Positions 8,126-15,897 are shown, numbered from the stretch's first letter. The stretch is DNA of 64,000 nt from an uncultured Clostridia bacterium (GCA_934254825.1 CAKQMB010000001.1:62001-126000), one strand, 5' to 3'. Made by a program: numbers and translations. The notes: generated by a model from the letters alone, not told the origin.

Positions 8126-10243
8126 TTATTTTTTCTTACACAGTAAGGCTATAACCGCAGCCGCGGCAAGTAAAACGAGTACGGGCGCGGCGGCTACGTT
8201 CATAACGGAAAAACAACCGCTTTTGCCGCCGTTCGTCCCGCTCGTATCGTTATCGTTTTTCGAATTTTCCTCACTTTTATCGGAGTTATTATCGGAGTTA
8301 TTATCGAAGTTTTTATCGGAGTCGCAAACAGAGTCGCTTTCCGAGTCCTTTTCGGAGTCCTTTTCGGAGTCCGACTCGACAACCGACTCGGAGTCTTTGA
8401 CGGACTCGTTTTCCGGGTCTTTTTTATCTATGGTAAGATCGGTTATTTCGTTAAAATTTATATCGAAATGTTTACCGCACGAAAGACAATCCCTGTGAGC
8501 CTTCACGCCCTCTTTTTCGGTTGTCGGCGGAATTTCGGCTATCCATTCGCCGTAACTATGCGCGGACGAATTCTTTCCGATCGTAAGCGATCCGTAATCG
8601 ACCTCGACCGACGAATTTTCCGCCGAGAAGTATTTTCCGCATTCCGCGCAGCGATAGTACGCTTTTCTCCCCTCGCTTATACAAGTAGGCTTAACCTCTT
8701 CCGTCTTTATGAGAGTATGCGTATGTTCGCCGCCGAGAGCGTCGCCTTCTATATCGAAACGAAGCGTTCCGTCCGATATTCCGGTTACGGTAACGGTCAG
8801 GTTATCCGTTATGTCCAGAGTTTCGTTTTCGCCGACGGCGCAATCTATTTTCGTGGACTGAACGCCGTTAGAAACCACCGCGTAATTCCAGTTCGAACCG
8901 ACGGTTCCGAGATTTGACGGATACCTCGTTCCGCTTTTCGAAAGATAGCAGACAAGTCCGCTTTTGAGATATTTCTGCCCCTGAACGAGATTGCCGAAAC
9001 GACAGGAATATATCGTTTTGGCTTTATCGTCGTACTTATTTACGCCGTCGAAATTACGGTATTCGAGATAAAGCGTTTTATCCGAAGACGGAAGCTCGAT
9101 TTTGTAACCGACCACGCCGTCGCTTTCGGCGGTAAGCGTTTCAAGCTCGTAACTACCCGAAGAAGTTATGGTTTTAATTGAGTTTTCGCCTAAAAGCCCG
9201 AGGGCTTCCGCTTCTTTTACCGAAATCGACTGCGGAACGGGCGAAATCGGCTTACCCATAACGGACATAAAATACACTTCGCTCGACCCGTCCGACCTGT
9301 AAAGATCCTTTAAGCCTAAAACGTGAAACGTTTCGTGACAAATTTTGCCCGAGGTTACGACGGGCAAGCCGTCCGAAGCTTTATAGAGAACGGACTCGCC
9401 GCTCGAAAGGGCATATGAAAAAGTAAGCTGAACGTAGTCCGAACCGCGATATGTTTTGCCGTTTTCGCTCACGGATACGCCCGACGTGTAATAATGATAA
9501 TCCCACAAAGGCGAACTCCACGAAACGCTGATATTCTGCTCGGTGTTTTTGTATATAACCGTAATACAATCGATTTTTCCGTCGTTGTTTTTATCGAGAT
9601 CGGAATAATCGTATAAAGTTCCGCCGTTTACGTCCGAAGGCTTATTGCCGCGACCGAACGCTTCCGAAAGCGCACCCGACCAGTCGGCGCAAAGTTCGCC
9701 GAGCCGTAGATTTTCATCGCTTTTTTCGTAGCCTTCGGGATTTAACTCGTCTTTTTCGGCATAATAACCTCTGTTTTTCGAGAGAACGAGCGAACCGCCT
9801 TCGGCAAACAGATAAAGCGTTTTCATATTTACTTTGCCGAAAGAAACGTTTGAGAAATAATCGCTTACGGCGTATTCGCTTTTTTCGTAAGTGTTATCGA
9901 TAATATTTCTTACTTTCGTCTGCTCGTAAACGGCGTTTATAAACTCGCTTTCGTCCGCAAATCTCGCAAAAACGACGAGATTTGTGAAATTCCAATCGGT
10001 CTCCCCGGAGTATACCGCCGTTTTTTCTTGCGCCGTTTTTTCTGCCGCCGTGTTTTCTGCCGCAGTGTTTTCTGCCGTAGTGTTTTCTGTCACTGTGTTT
10101 TCTACCGCAGTGTTTTCTACCGCGCGGGCGGAATTTATTCTTTGCCGAGATACAAACGACAAAGACGGCACAACCGAGAACGTCAGAACCGCAAAAGCAA
10201 GCAACATTGAAAAGATTTTTACTTTTTTCCGAGAGTTTTTCAT
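8126..10243 (-). CDS. Secreted M6-like zinc metalloprotease with C-terminal membrane-anchor signal
   Basis: The 705-residue protein has a signal peptide (about 1-33) and a low-complexity pentapeptide region (ENTA/EKTA). The catalytic domain carries HETFH at 303-307 inside CHETFHVLGLKDLY, the HExxH zinc motif of M6-type peptidases, and an upstream DLDKNNDGKIDC segment resembling a calcium loop. Two CxxC modules follow (YYRCAECGKYF and HRDCLSCGKHF), similar to those in the collagen-like lipoprotein at 35.8-38.1 kb. Next come an acidic Ser-Asp-rich linker and a tail with GGKSGC, a hydrophobic helix and terminal CKKK. The tail resembles Cys-containing C-terminal sorting signals; this is inference. 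The ATG at 10243 has no clear Shine-Dalgarno and was chosen because it precedes the basic start of the signal peptide. The third zinc ligand was not identified. Confidence 0.85.
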   Translation of the reverse strand: MKNSRKKVKIFSMLLAFAVLTFSVVPSLSFVSRQRINSARAVENTAVENTVTENTTAENTAAENTAAEKTAQEKTAVYSGETDWNFTNLVVFARFADESEFINAVYEQTKVRNIIDNTYEKSEYAVSDYFSNVSFGKVNMKTLYLFAEGGSLVLSKNRGYYAEKDELNPEGYEKSDENLRLGELCADWSGALSEAFGRGNKPSDVNGGTLYDYSDLDKNNDGKIDCITVIYKNTEQNISVSWSSPLWDYHYYTSGVSVSENGKTYRGSDYVQLTFSYALSSGESVLYKASDGLPVVTSGKICHETFHVLGLKDLYRSDGSSEVYFMSVMGKPISPVPQSISVKEAEALGLLGENSIKTITSSGSYELETLTAESDGVVGYKIELPSSDKTLYLEYRNFDGVNKYDDKAKTIYSCRFGNLVQGQKYLKSGLVCYLSKSGTRYPSNLGTVGSNWNYAVVSNGVQSTKIDCAVGENETLDITDNLTVTVTGISDGTLRFDIEGDALGGEHTHTLIKTEEVKPTCISEGRKAYYRCAECGKYFSAENSSVEVDYGSLTIGKNSSAHSYGEWIAEIPPTTEKEGVKAHRDCLSCGKHFDINFNEITDLTIDKKDPENESVKDSESVVESDSEKDSEKDSESDSVCDSDKNFDNNSDNNSDKSEENSKNDNDTSGTNGGKSGCFSVMNVAAAPVLVLLAAAAVIALLCKKK
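10016..10124. repeat. In-frame 15-bp tandem repeat in the M6-like protease gene
   Basis: About seven copies of a 15-bp unit encode ENTA/ENTV/EKTA pentapeptides just after the signal peptide. Copy number could vary by slippage in whole codons, changing linker length without breaking the frame. Confidence 0.8.
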
Positions 10244-10276
10244 ACGCAACACTTTATAGCCACAGGGGATCGTGTA

Positions 10277-10298
10277 CGAACGCAATCATCTGCGACTA
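10277..10298. repeat. Second copy of the 22-bp element shared with the S8 protease leader
   Basis: Its complement matches 6045-6066 at 20 of 22 positions. It lies about 35 bp upstream of the M6-like protease start. Confidence 0.4.
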
Positions 10299-10330
10299 AT
10301 CGCTTTTGTTCTATTCCCGATAAAATACGC

Positions 10331-10378
10331 AATAAAAAAGTCGACCGCTCCGAAAACTTTTCGTCTTCGGAGCGGTCG
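10331..10378 (-). terminator. Intrinsic terminator after tRNA-Leu
   Basis: On the - strand, arms GACCGCTCCGAA and TTCGGAGCGGTC around an 11-nt loop, followed by ACTTTTTTATT. It starts immediately after the encoded CCA end. Confidence 0.85.
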
Positions 10379-10465
10379 TGGTGCGGGTAACAGGGGTTGA
10401 ACCTGCACAACCTTTCGGTTATAAGAACCTGAATCTTACGCGTCTGCCAATTCCGCCATACCCGC
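10379..10465 (-). tRNA. tRNA-Leu, anticodon CAG
   Basis: The cloverleaf reads cleanly on the - strand: acceptor GCGGGTA with TACCCGC, discriminator A, and a genomically encoded CCA. The anticodon stem TAAGA/TCTTA holds loop TTCAGGT (anticodon CAG). A variable arm (AACCGAAAGGTT region) fits class II tRNA-Leu, and the T arm reads CAGGTTCAACCCCTG. Length is 87 nt including CCA. It stands alone with its own promoter and terminator. Confidence 0.95.
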
Positions 10466-10596
10466 ATTAAACCGATAATTTTTACTCGGTTCGGTTTCCG
10501 AGGACGAACTCATTTTCGCATAAATGCTTTAAGAAAGTTTAACCGTCTGCCTATATTCGGACACTAACGGTAAACCGTTCCCGTATCCGCCCTATA

Positions 10597-10625
10597 AATA
10601 TAGCAATTTTAAGTTTTTTTGTCAA
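10597..10625 (-). promoter_or_regulatory. Promoter of tRNA-Leu
   Basis: On the - strand, consensus -35 TTGACA (10620-10625), 17-bp spacer, -10 TATATT (10597-10602). The predicted start near 10590 leaves about 125 nt of 5' leader to be removed from the precursor. No gene is visible in that leader. Confidence 0.75.
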
Positions 10626-10710
10626 CTTTTTTTGAGCCGTTTTGTATTTTCAACCGATAAATATTGATTTAAGCCGCAACGACAAATACAAGCGGCAAAT
10701 TACGACATAT

Positions 10711-10883
10711 TCCGACGGCGATTTTGCTTAATTTCCGACAGCGTTATCCGACAAATTACGACAGCGGAAAACAACAAAATCCGACGGCGGATTTTTACGT
10801 TTTCCGACGGCGGATTTCCTTATTTTCCGACGGCGGATATCGACTATTTCCGACGGCGTTTTTCTGCTTTTTCCGACAATCCA
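10711..10883. repeat. 23-bp-period tandem array (about eight units), noncoding
   Basis: Units start at 10711, 10734, 10757, 10780, 10803, 10826, 10849 and 10872, exactly 23 bp apart, each beginning with TCCGACGGCGGA or a close variant. The core TCCG-ACGG-CGGA is itself an inverted repeat. Weaker half-units continue to about 10930. An open frame across the array gives only repetitive Phe/Arg-rich sequence, so it is not treated as coding. Confidence 0.85.
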
Positions 10884-10933
10884 AACCGAAAAAAGAGCGA
10901 TATTACCCCGCGTATTCCGACAACGCTATCCGA

Positions 10934-10986
10934 CAAAAAAAATGCGGCGGGAGCTGCGATTTTTTCACAGTCACTGCCGCATTTCG
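10934..10986 (-). terminator. Terminator of the TfoX-N gene
   Basis: On the - strand, arms AAATGCGGC and GCCGCATTT enclose about 27 nt and are followed by TTTTTT. Confidence 0.75.
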
Positions 10987-10987
10987 A

Positions 10988-11299
10988 TTACTTTTTCTTT
11001 TTCTCTTTCTTCGGTAAAAAATTCACCGTGTCGAAAACGATTTCTTTAAGGAGTTCGTCGTTATCGAGTTCGGTAACCAAAAACATAGGCTTCGCGCCGT
11101 CGTAAGGAAGCACTTCTTCCATATCGTATTTTTTGTTCGCTTCCGTGATTTTGACCATAAATCTGTCGTCGCAGATCGTTGCGAAATAAATCCCGCCGAA
11201 ATATACCAGATATTCGCCCATCATAGGACGGAAAGAAATTTCGCCGATCGGCGAAAGCCGCTCGTAAATAAAATCTCTGTACTCTTTTGTCGATGCCAT
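10988..11299 (-). CDS. TfoX N-terminal domain-like protein
   Basis: The 103-residue protein matches the stand-alone TfoX-N domain: RPMMGEYLVYFGGIYFATICDDRFMVK, then PYDGAKPMFLV, and a lysine-rich end (KKEKKKK). In gamma-proteobacteria this domain is part of the competence regulator TfoX/Sxy. Stand-alone versions in Bacillota have no settled role, so a competence function should not be assumed. An upstream frame extension exists, but the start at 11299 has a purine-rich ribosome binding site (GGGAGAGAAG). It is bounded by its own terminator and by the rpsI terminator upstream, so it is probably a single-gene unit. No clear promoter was seen. Confidence 0.8.
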   Translation of the reverse strand: MASTKEYRDFIYERLSPIGEISFRPMMGEYLVYFGGIYFATICDDRFMVKITEANKKYDMEEVLPYDGAKPMFLVTELDNDELLKEIVFDTVNFLPKKEKKKK

Positions 11300-11342
11300 A
11301 TCTTCTCTCCCGCGCCGCAAAATTTCGCAGCCGTAAGTCAAT

Positions 11343-11378
11343 ATAAAACGGGAATACGCGACGTTGCGTACTCCCGTA
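11343..11378 (-). terminator. Terminator of rplM-rpsI
   Basis: On the - strand, ACGGGAGTACGC and GCGTATTCCCGT pair around a 6-nt loop and are followed by TTTATATT. Confidence 0.85.
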
Positions 11379-11403
11379 AAATTTGCTTTTCGTAAGCCGA
11401 AAA

Positions 11404-11817
11404 TTATCTCTTCGAGAACTGAGGAGCTTTTCTTGCTTTCTTCAAGCCGTACTTCTTTCTTTCCTTCATTCTCGGGTCTCTCGTAAGGAAGCCTTCCGCT
11501 TTCAAAGCCGAACGAAGTTCGGGCTGAGCTTCGAGAAGGGCTCTCGAAATTCCGTGACGAATTGCGCCTGCCTGACCGGTAAATCCACCGCCGGTAACGT
11601 TTACGAAAACGTCGTAAGCGGTTTCGGTACCCGTAAGGGCAAGAGGCTGACGAATGATAAGCTTTAACGTATCGAGGTCGCAGTACTCGTCAATGCTTCT
11701 GTCATTGATGGTGATAACGCCGGTACCGCCGGGAATAAGTCTTACTCTCGCAATCGCGCTCTTTCTTCTTCCCGTTCCCCAGAACTGAACCTTTTTCTTA
11801 ACTGATGCTTTTGCCAT
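11404..11817 (-). CDS. rpsI: 30S ribosomal protein uS9
   Basis: At 137 residues this is slightly longer than usual for uS9 (about 130). Hallmarks are GTGRRKSAIARVRLIPG near the N-terminus, GGGFTGQAGAIRHGISRAL in the middle, and the basic tail RKKYGLKKARKAPQFSKR that reaches the P-site tRNA. The start has a strong Shine-Dalgarno (GGAGG). It follows rplM by 18 bp in the conserved rplM-rpsI operon, and a terminator follows its stop. Confidence 0.98.
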   Translation of the reverse strand: MAKASVKKKVQFWGTGRRKSAIARVRLIPGGTGVITINDRSIDEYCDLDTLKLIIRQPLALTGTETAYDVFVNVTGGGFTGQAGAIRHGISRALLEAQPELRSALKAEGFLTRDPRMKERKKYGLKKARKAPQFSKR

Positions 11818-11835
11818 AATACCTTATTCCTCCGA

Positions 11836-12270
11836 TTATCTCTCTATGTTGAGCGTTTTGGGCTGCTGAGCCTGCTGATTATGCTCTGCGCCTTTGTATA
11901 CGCGGAGTTTGGTAAGCATTTTTCTGCCGAGACTGTTCTTGGGAAGCATGCCCTTAACCGCTTCGTAAACGGCAAGGTCGGACTTCTCCGCCATCATTCT
12001 CGAATAGGGAACCTGCTTCAATCCGCCGATATATCCCGTGTGATAAGTGTAGAACTTCTGTTCAAGTTTCTTACCGGTAAGAACTACTTTGTCGCAGTTG
12101 ATAACGATAACGAAATCGCCGCAGTCTACGTTCGGAGTGAACGTGGGCTTATTTTTTCCGCGAAGAACGGAGGCAACCTGCGAAGCAAGTCTACCAAGCG
12201 AAACGCCTTCCGCGTCGACGATATACCATTCTCTTTCTACCGTCTGGCTTTTTGCCATATAAGTTTTCAT
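11836..12270 (-). CDS. rplM: 50S ribosomal protein uL13
   Basis: The 144-residue length is normal for uL13. The sequence shows WYIVDAEGVSLGRLAS, CGDFVIVINCDKVVLTGKK and the typical GMLPKNSLGRKMLTKLRVYKGAEHNQQAQQP end. The start at MKTYMAKS is supported by a GGAGA ribosome binding site; Met5 is a weaker alternative. It is the first gene of rplM-rpsI, transcribed from a consensus promoter through a folded leader that probably serves autoregulation by L13. Confidence 0.98.
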   Translation of the reverse strand: MKTYMAKSQTVEREWYIVDAEGVSLGRLASQVASVLRGKNKPTFTPNVDCGDFVIVINCDKVVLTGKKLEQKFYTYHTGYIGGLKQVPYSRMMAEKSDLAVYEAVKGMLPKNSLGRKMLTKLRVYKGAEHNQQAQQPKTLNIER

Positions 12271-12400
12271 CTGAAAATCTCCAAATAATAATTTTTATAC
12301 AGGAAAAAAGCATTTCGGAGGGGCTAGTTCTTCCATGGTAATTTTCCTTAATCGCGCGCTGACGTTACGCAAGGCATAACTATCCCTCGCACGATTACGC
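12271..12400 (-). promoter_or_regulatory. L13-type mRNA leader
   Basis: The 130-nt 5' UTR can form a long stem pairing TAATCGTGCG with CGCGCGATTA. A competing pairing is also possible between an AGGGATAGTT segment and a later AACTAGCCCCT segment, just before the ribosome binding site. L13 leaders acting as autogenous sites are known in Bacillota. Assignment here rests on position and stem potential, not a covariance search. Confidence 0.55.
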
Positions 12401-12406
12401 CATAAT

Positions 12407-12435
12407 ATTTTATTGTATTTGATAAAGTTTGTCAA
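12407..12435 (-). promoter_or_regulatory. Promoter of rplM-rpsI
   Basis: On the - strand, -35 TTGACA (12430-12435), 17-bp spacer, -10 TAAAAT (12407-12412). Confidence 0.8.
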
Positions 12436-12491
12436 GCGTTTAAACGCTTTCGCGAAAATTTTTTTATAAAAATATTGTTTTGAGCGTCGTA

Positions 12492-13226
12492 TCAGTCGTA
12501 CTCCACGGATTTGAGCGTAAGTCCGCAGGCGGGCATGGTTTTTCCCGCGGCGTTTCTGTCCTTGCCGCTTATGATTTTTTCAACGTCCCCCGCGCAGATC
12601 TTCCCGCCGCCCGCGGCGACGAGCGTTCCCGCCATAATTCTTACCATATTATATAAAAACCCGTTTCCCGTGACCGAAAAGACGATTTCGTCGCCCCGAT
12701 TAAAAACTTCGGCGCGGTAAATCGTTCTCACCGTGCTTTCCACCGAAGAATTCGCTGCAAGAAAACATCTGAAATCGTGAGTGCCGACAAAGGCTTGCGC
12801 GGCTTCGTTCATTTTTTTTACGTCGAGCGGATAATTTACCCATACCGCATACCGACATTTAAGAGGTTTTGAATATTCCGAAACGTACATACGGTATTCG
12901 TAAGTTTTCTTCTTCGCCGAAAACCTCGCGTTGAAATCGTCCGATACTTTTTCGCTTTTTACGATTTTAACGTCTTCGGGAAGAACCGCGTTCAAAGCGG
13001 ACGCGAATTTTTCGGGCGGGACGGAAGAGTCTGTGTCGAAATGAGCGATCTGCCCTTCGGCGTGAACGCCCGAGTCCGTTCTTCCGCTCCCGATAAGCTT
13101 AACGTCCTCTCCCGTGATTTTTTTTATCGCTTCGGTTATCGTTCCCTGCACGGATATGCCGTTAGGCTGGATCTGCCAGCCGCAAAACGACGTTCCGTCG
13201 TATTCGATTGTAAGTTTTATTCTCAT
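12492..13226 (-). CDS. truA: tRNA pseudouridine(38-40) synthase TruA
   Basis: The 244-residue enzyme isomerizes uridines 38-40 in the tRNA anticodon arm. The catalytic Asp lies in GSGRTDSGVHAEGQIAHF. The N-terminal IEYDGTSFCGWQIQPN and C-terminal GNGFLYNMVRIMAGTLV blocks are typical. The ATG at 13226 was chosen over an upstream TTG because it starts the conserved MRIKLTIEYDG. Its only Shine-Dalgarno-like sequence, AGGCGG, is the edge of the dispersed 14-bp word copy at 13237-13250. It is the last gene of ecfA1-ecfA2-ecfT-truA, an order common in Bacillota downstream of ribosomal protein genes. Confidence 0.96.
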   Translation of the reverse strand: MRIKLTIEYDGTSFCGWQIQPNGISVQGTITEAIKKITGEDVKLIGSGRTDSGVHAEGQIAHFDTDSSVPPEKFASALNAVLPEDVKIVKSEKVSDDFNARFSAKKKTYEYRMYVSEYSKPLKCRYAVWVNYPLDVKKMNEAAQAFVGTHDFRCFLAANSSVESTVRTIYRAEVFNRGDEIVFSVTGNGFLYNMVRIMAGTLVAAGGGKICAGDVEKIISGKDRNAAGKTMPACGLTLKSVEYD

Positions 13227-13236
13227 AAACAACCGC

Positions 13237-13250
13237 CTATAAGTCGATTA
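13237..13250 (+). repeat. Copy 2 of dispersed word CTATAAGTCGATTA
   Basis: Perfect copy between the ecfT stop and the truA start. Its extended form reaches 13233 and overlaps the ribosome-binding region of truA. Confidence 0.9.
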
Positions 13251-13259
13251 ACGCGTATT

Positions 13260-14084
13260 TTAAAAGATAAACGAGATAATCTGAACATAATAAATATTCA
13301 GGAAAACCACCCCGGTTATAAGCGCGGCGGTGAACAAAGTCGCAACCAAATCGCGATAAGAAAGAGTGAGTTTTTTATACTTGGTTCTGTTTTTGCTACC
13401 CGTGTAACATCTTGCGTCCATAGCGTCGCCGAGTTCATCCGCACGGCGAAGCGCGCTTACTATAAGAGGTACGAGAACGGGAACCAACGCCTTTATTCTC
13501 GAAATTATGTTTCCGCTTTCGAAATCCGCGCCGCGAGCTTTCTGCGCGCTGATTATTCTGTCCGTTTCGTTCGCGAGCGTGGGAATAAACCTGAGCGCGA
13601 TCGACATTATCAAAGCGAGATCGTGAACGGGGAATTTTATAAGCGCGAGCGGCTTTAACAGACTTTCGAGTCCGTCCGTCAAGCTGACGGGCGTTGTGGT
13701 GAGCGTTAAAAGCGAACTGCCCGTTACGAGAAGTATAAGCCTTAAAGATAAAAACGTCGCCGAAATCAGCCCTTCTTTGGTTACGACCCAGAAATAGACG
13801 GTATCCGTTTCTTTTTTTACATGAAACAACACGTTTAAAACGAACATAAACACGATAAGAAATATTATCGCTTTTATGCTCCTTAAAACAGACGAAAGCG
13901 GCACCGACGAGAAAATTATCGCCACGACGAGAAAAACAAAAACCGCCGCGAGCGACAAAAAGTTTTCGGCAAGAAACACCGCCACTATATACGCGATAAG
14001 CAAAAGCAGTTTGACGCGCGGATCCGTTTTATGCAAAAACGACTCCGCGTTATAATACTGCCCGAACGTTACGTCTCCTAACAT
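13260..14084 (-). CDS. ecfT: ECF transporter transmembrane subunit EcfT
   Basis: The 274-residue membrane protein has about six to seven hydrophobic segments. The two short coupling motifs facing the ATPases are readable as AQKARGAD (about residue 183) and a downstream ALRRADELGDAMDARCY block. EcfT links an exchangeable substrate-binding S component to the EcfA1/EcfA2 ATPases, typically for B-vitamin or micronutrient uptake. No S component is encoded in the window, so the substrate is unknown and probably multiple. The start has a good Shine-Dalgarno (AAAGGAGA). It follows ecfA2 by 73 bp, a gap holding another copy of the 14-bp word. Confidence 0.95.
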   Translation of the reverse strand: MLGDVTFGQYYNAESFLHKTDPRVKLLLLIAYIVAVFLAENFLSLAAVFVFLVVAIIFSSVPLSSVLRSIKAIIFLIVFMFVLNVLFHVKKETDTVYFWVVTKEGLISATFLSLRLILLVTGSSLLTLTTTPVSLTDGLESLLKPLALIKFPVHDLALIMSIALRFIPTLANETDRIISAQKARGADFESGNIISRIKALVPVLVPLIVSALRRADELGDAMDARCYTGSKNRTKYKKLTLSYRDLVATLFTAALITGVVFLNIYYVQIISFIF

Positions 14085-14146
14085 TATTCTCCTTTACTCT
14101 TCGAAAAGAAGCCTGTAAAATCATTGATCAGTACCGAAAAGTCGGT

Positions 14147-14160
14147 CTATAAGTCGATTA
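14147..14160 (+). repeat. Copy 3 of dispersed word CTATAAGTCGATTA
   Basis: Perfect copy. Read on the - strand, its first three bases (TAA) are the stop codon of ecfA2. Confidence 0.9.
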
Positions 14161-15027
14161 TTTCGTGTTTTTGTACAGTGCGGCGACTTTCGAAACAAAG
14201 TCGTCCGTAGTAAAATCGGTATCGATATCTATACCCGCAAGTTTCAACTCTTCCGTAAGTTTCGCGGTCACGGGTATATCGAGGCGAAGATTTTTCATCT
14301 CCTCGCTCCTTGAAAAAATTTCTTTCGGCTTGCCCGTCATAACGACTTTACCTTCCGAAAAGACGGCTACGTCGGTACAATTTTCGCAAACCTCGTCCAT
14401 ATCGTGCGAAACTATGACGATCGTTTTTACCGTCGTTTCGTGAAGGGAATGAAGAAGCTTCATAAGCTCGTTCTTACCCGCGGGATCGAGCCCCGCGACG
14501 GGTTCGTCCAGAATCAGAATTTCGGGTTCGGTAACCAGAACGCCCGCTATCGCGACTCTTCTCTTCTGCCCGCCCGAAAGCTCGAAAGGCGATCTGTCCG
14601 CCATATCGGCATTGAACCCGACAAGCGAGAGCGCGCCGAAAACGGCGGCTTTTATCTGCTCGTCCGTGGCGTTTTTGTTGAAATTCTTATAACCGAAAGC
14701 CACGTCCTGAAAAACCGTTTCGGCAAAAAGCTGATATTCGGGGTACTGAAAGACAAGCCCCGTTTTGCTTCTCAGTTCTTTAAGCTTCTTTTTGTCCGTC
14801 TTTTTACCCCCCGAAAGGTCGTAATCTCCTACGAAAAGTTTACCTTCCTGAACGGGGATAAGCGCGTCGAGATGCTGAACAAACGTGGATTTTCCGCTGC
14901 CCGTATGCCCGATTATGCCGAAAAACGATCCTTCGGGAATGGTCAGCGATACGTCGGACAAAGCGCAAACTCTGTTTTTCGATTTTTTATTGTAATAAAA
15001 ACTCAGATTTTCCGCAACAACCCGCAT
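14158..15027 (-). CDS. ecfA2: ECF transporter ATP-binding subunit EcfA2
   Basis: The 289-residue ABC ATPase has Walker A GHTGSGKST, Q-loop FQYPEYQLFAETV, signature LSGGQKRRVAIAG, Walker B ILILDEPVAGLDP and a switch His in VSHDMDEV. FQYPEYQLF and EPVAGLDP are typical of EcfA2 paralogues. The ATG at 15027 is preceded by GGAGG and overlaps the end of ecfA1 by 25 bp, implying translational coupling. With EcfA1 and EcfT it forms the energizing module in the membrane. Confidence 0.95.
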   Translation of the reverse strand: MRVVAENLSFYYNKKSKNRVCALSDVSLTIPEGSFFGIIGHTGSGKSTFVQHLDALIPVQEGKLFVGDYDLSGGKKTDKKKLKELRSKTGLVFQYPEYQLFAETVFQDVAFGYKNFNKNATDEQIKAAVFGALSLVGFNADMADRSPFELSGGQKRRVAIAGVLVTEPEILILDEPVAGLDPAGKNELMKLLHSLHETTVKTIVIVSHDMDEVCENCTDVAVFSEGKVVMTGKPKEIFSRSEEMKNLRLDIPVTAKLTEELKLAGIDIDTDFTTDDFVSKVAALYKNTK

Positions 15028-15860
15028 AATTCCTCCGATAGACTCTTTTCGTTTAAAACCGACGGTGAAAGAGGTACGCCGACGCGCCTGAGTTTTTCCG
15101 CAATGAGCGCGGGTCTCGGTAATTCCAGCCCGCATTTTCTCAGCGTTTCTTTTTCCGCAAAAACCTCTTCGGGCGTTCCGCGAAGTCTGACGGATCCGCC
15201 GTCAAGCACATAAACGTAATCGGCTTCCGCCGCCTCGTCCATATAGTGCGTTATGTCGATAACGGTCATGCCCTTTTCTTTGTTTAAAGTCCTCACGACT
15301 TCCATAACCTCTTTTCTTCCCTTAGGATCGAGCATTGAGGTCGATTCGTCCATAATGAGAATTTCGGGTTCGATCGCGATTGCTCCCGCTATGGCAATTC
15401 TTTGCTTCTGCCCGCCGGAAAGCCTCGCCGCCTCCGCCTTGCGGAACTTTTCCATATCGGTGGCTTTCAACGCCATATCGATCGCTTCTTTGATTTTCTC
15501 TCTCGGCATGCCGATATTTTCGGGTCCGAAAGCGATATCGTCCTCGACGATAGAGGCGATCTGTTGATTGTCGGGATTTTGAAAAACCATACCCGCTTTT
15601 CTTCTTATTTCGAAAAGATTTTTCTTTTCCGACGTGTCGAGTCCGAAAACGAAAACTTTGCCCGCGGTCGGCTTCAAAAGTCCGTTTATGAGCCTTGCGA
15701 GTGTACTTTTACCGCTCCCGTTCCGCCCCAAAAGCGCGACGAACGCCCCTTTTTCCACGGACAGATCGAGATCGCTTAAAACCTGCGTTTTCTTTGTTGA
15801 ACCGTTGTCGGCGGTCGCCGTGTAATAAAACCCGACGCCCTGAAAATTTATAGCCTGCAT
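15003..15860 (-). CDS. ecfA1: ECF transporter ATP-binding subunit EcfA1
   Basis: The 285-residue ABC ATPase has Walker A GRNGSGKST, Q-loop FQNPDNQQIASIVEDD, signature LSGGQKQRIAIAG, Walker B ILIMDESTSMLDP and switch His in ITHYMDE. FQNPDNQ and DESTSMLDP are EcfA1-type. The open frame extends upstream, but homology puts the start at MQAINFQGVGFYY (15860). No Shine-Dalgarno precedes that ATG, and a -10 box ends 7 nt before it, so the mRNA may be leaderless. First gene of the ecfA1-ecfA2-ecfT-truA operon. Confidence 0.94.
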   Translation of the reverse strand: MQAINFQGVGFYYTATADNGSTKKTQVLSDLDLSVEKGAFVALLGRNGSGKSTLARLINGLLKPTAGKVFVFGLDTSEKKNLFEIRRKAGMVFQNPDNQQIASIVEDDIAFGPENIGMPREKIKEAIDMALKATDMEKFRKAEAARLSGGQKQRIAIAGAIAIEPEILIMDESTSMLDPKGRKEVMEVVRTLNKEKGMTVIDITHYMDEAAEADYVYVLDGGSVRLRGTPEEVFAEKETLRKCGLELPRPALIAEKLRRVGVPLSPSVLNEKSLSEELCGLLRKI

Positions 15861-15867
15861 AGCTTGT

Positions 15868-15897
15868 ATTTTAGCACAAATCGCCTTAAAATAACAA
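15868..15897 (-). promoter_or_regulatory. Promoter of the ecf-truA operon, possibly leaderless
   Basis: On the - strand, -35 TTGTTA (15892-15897), 18-bp spacer, -10 TAAAAT (15868-15873). The ecfA1 start codon begins 7 nt later. Confidence 0.55.

Noticed and set aside
8200..8382. A 60-codon - strand frame within the M6-like protease linker
   Set aside because: It is the Ser/Asp-rich linker read in another frame.
10711..10883. The 23-bp array as a CRISPR
   Set aside because: Repeats are only about 12 bp and degenerate, the intervening segments are about 11 bp and similar to each other, and no cas gene is present.
10724..11017. A 97-codon + strand frame across the 23-bp array
   Set aside because: The translation is repeat-driven, without a start signal, and overlaps the TfoX-N terminator.
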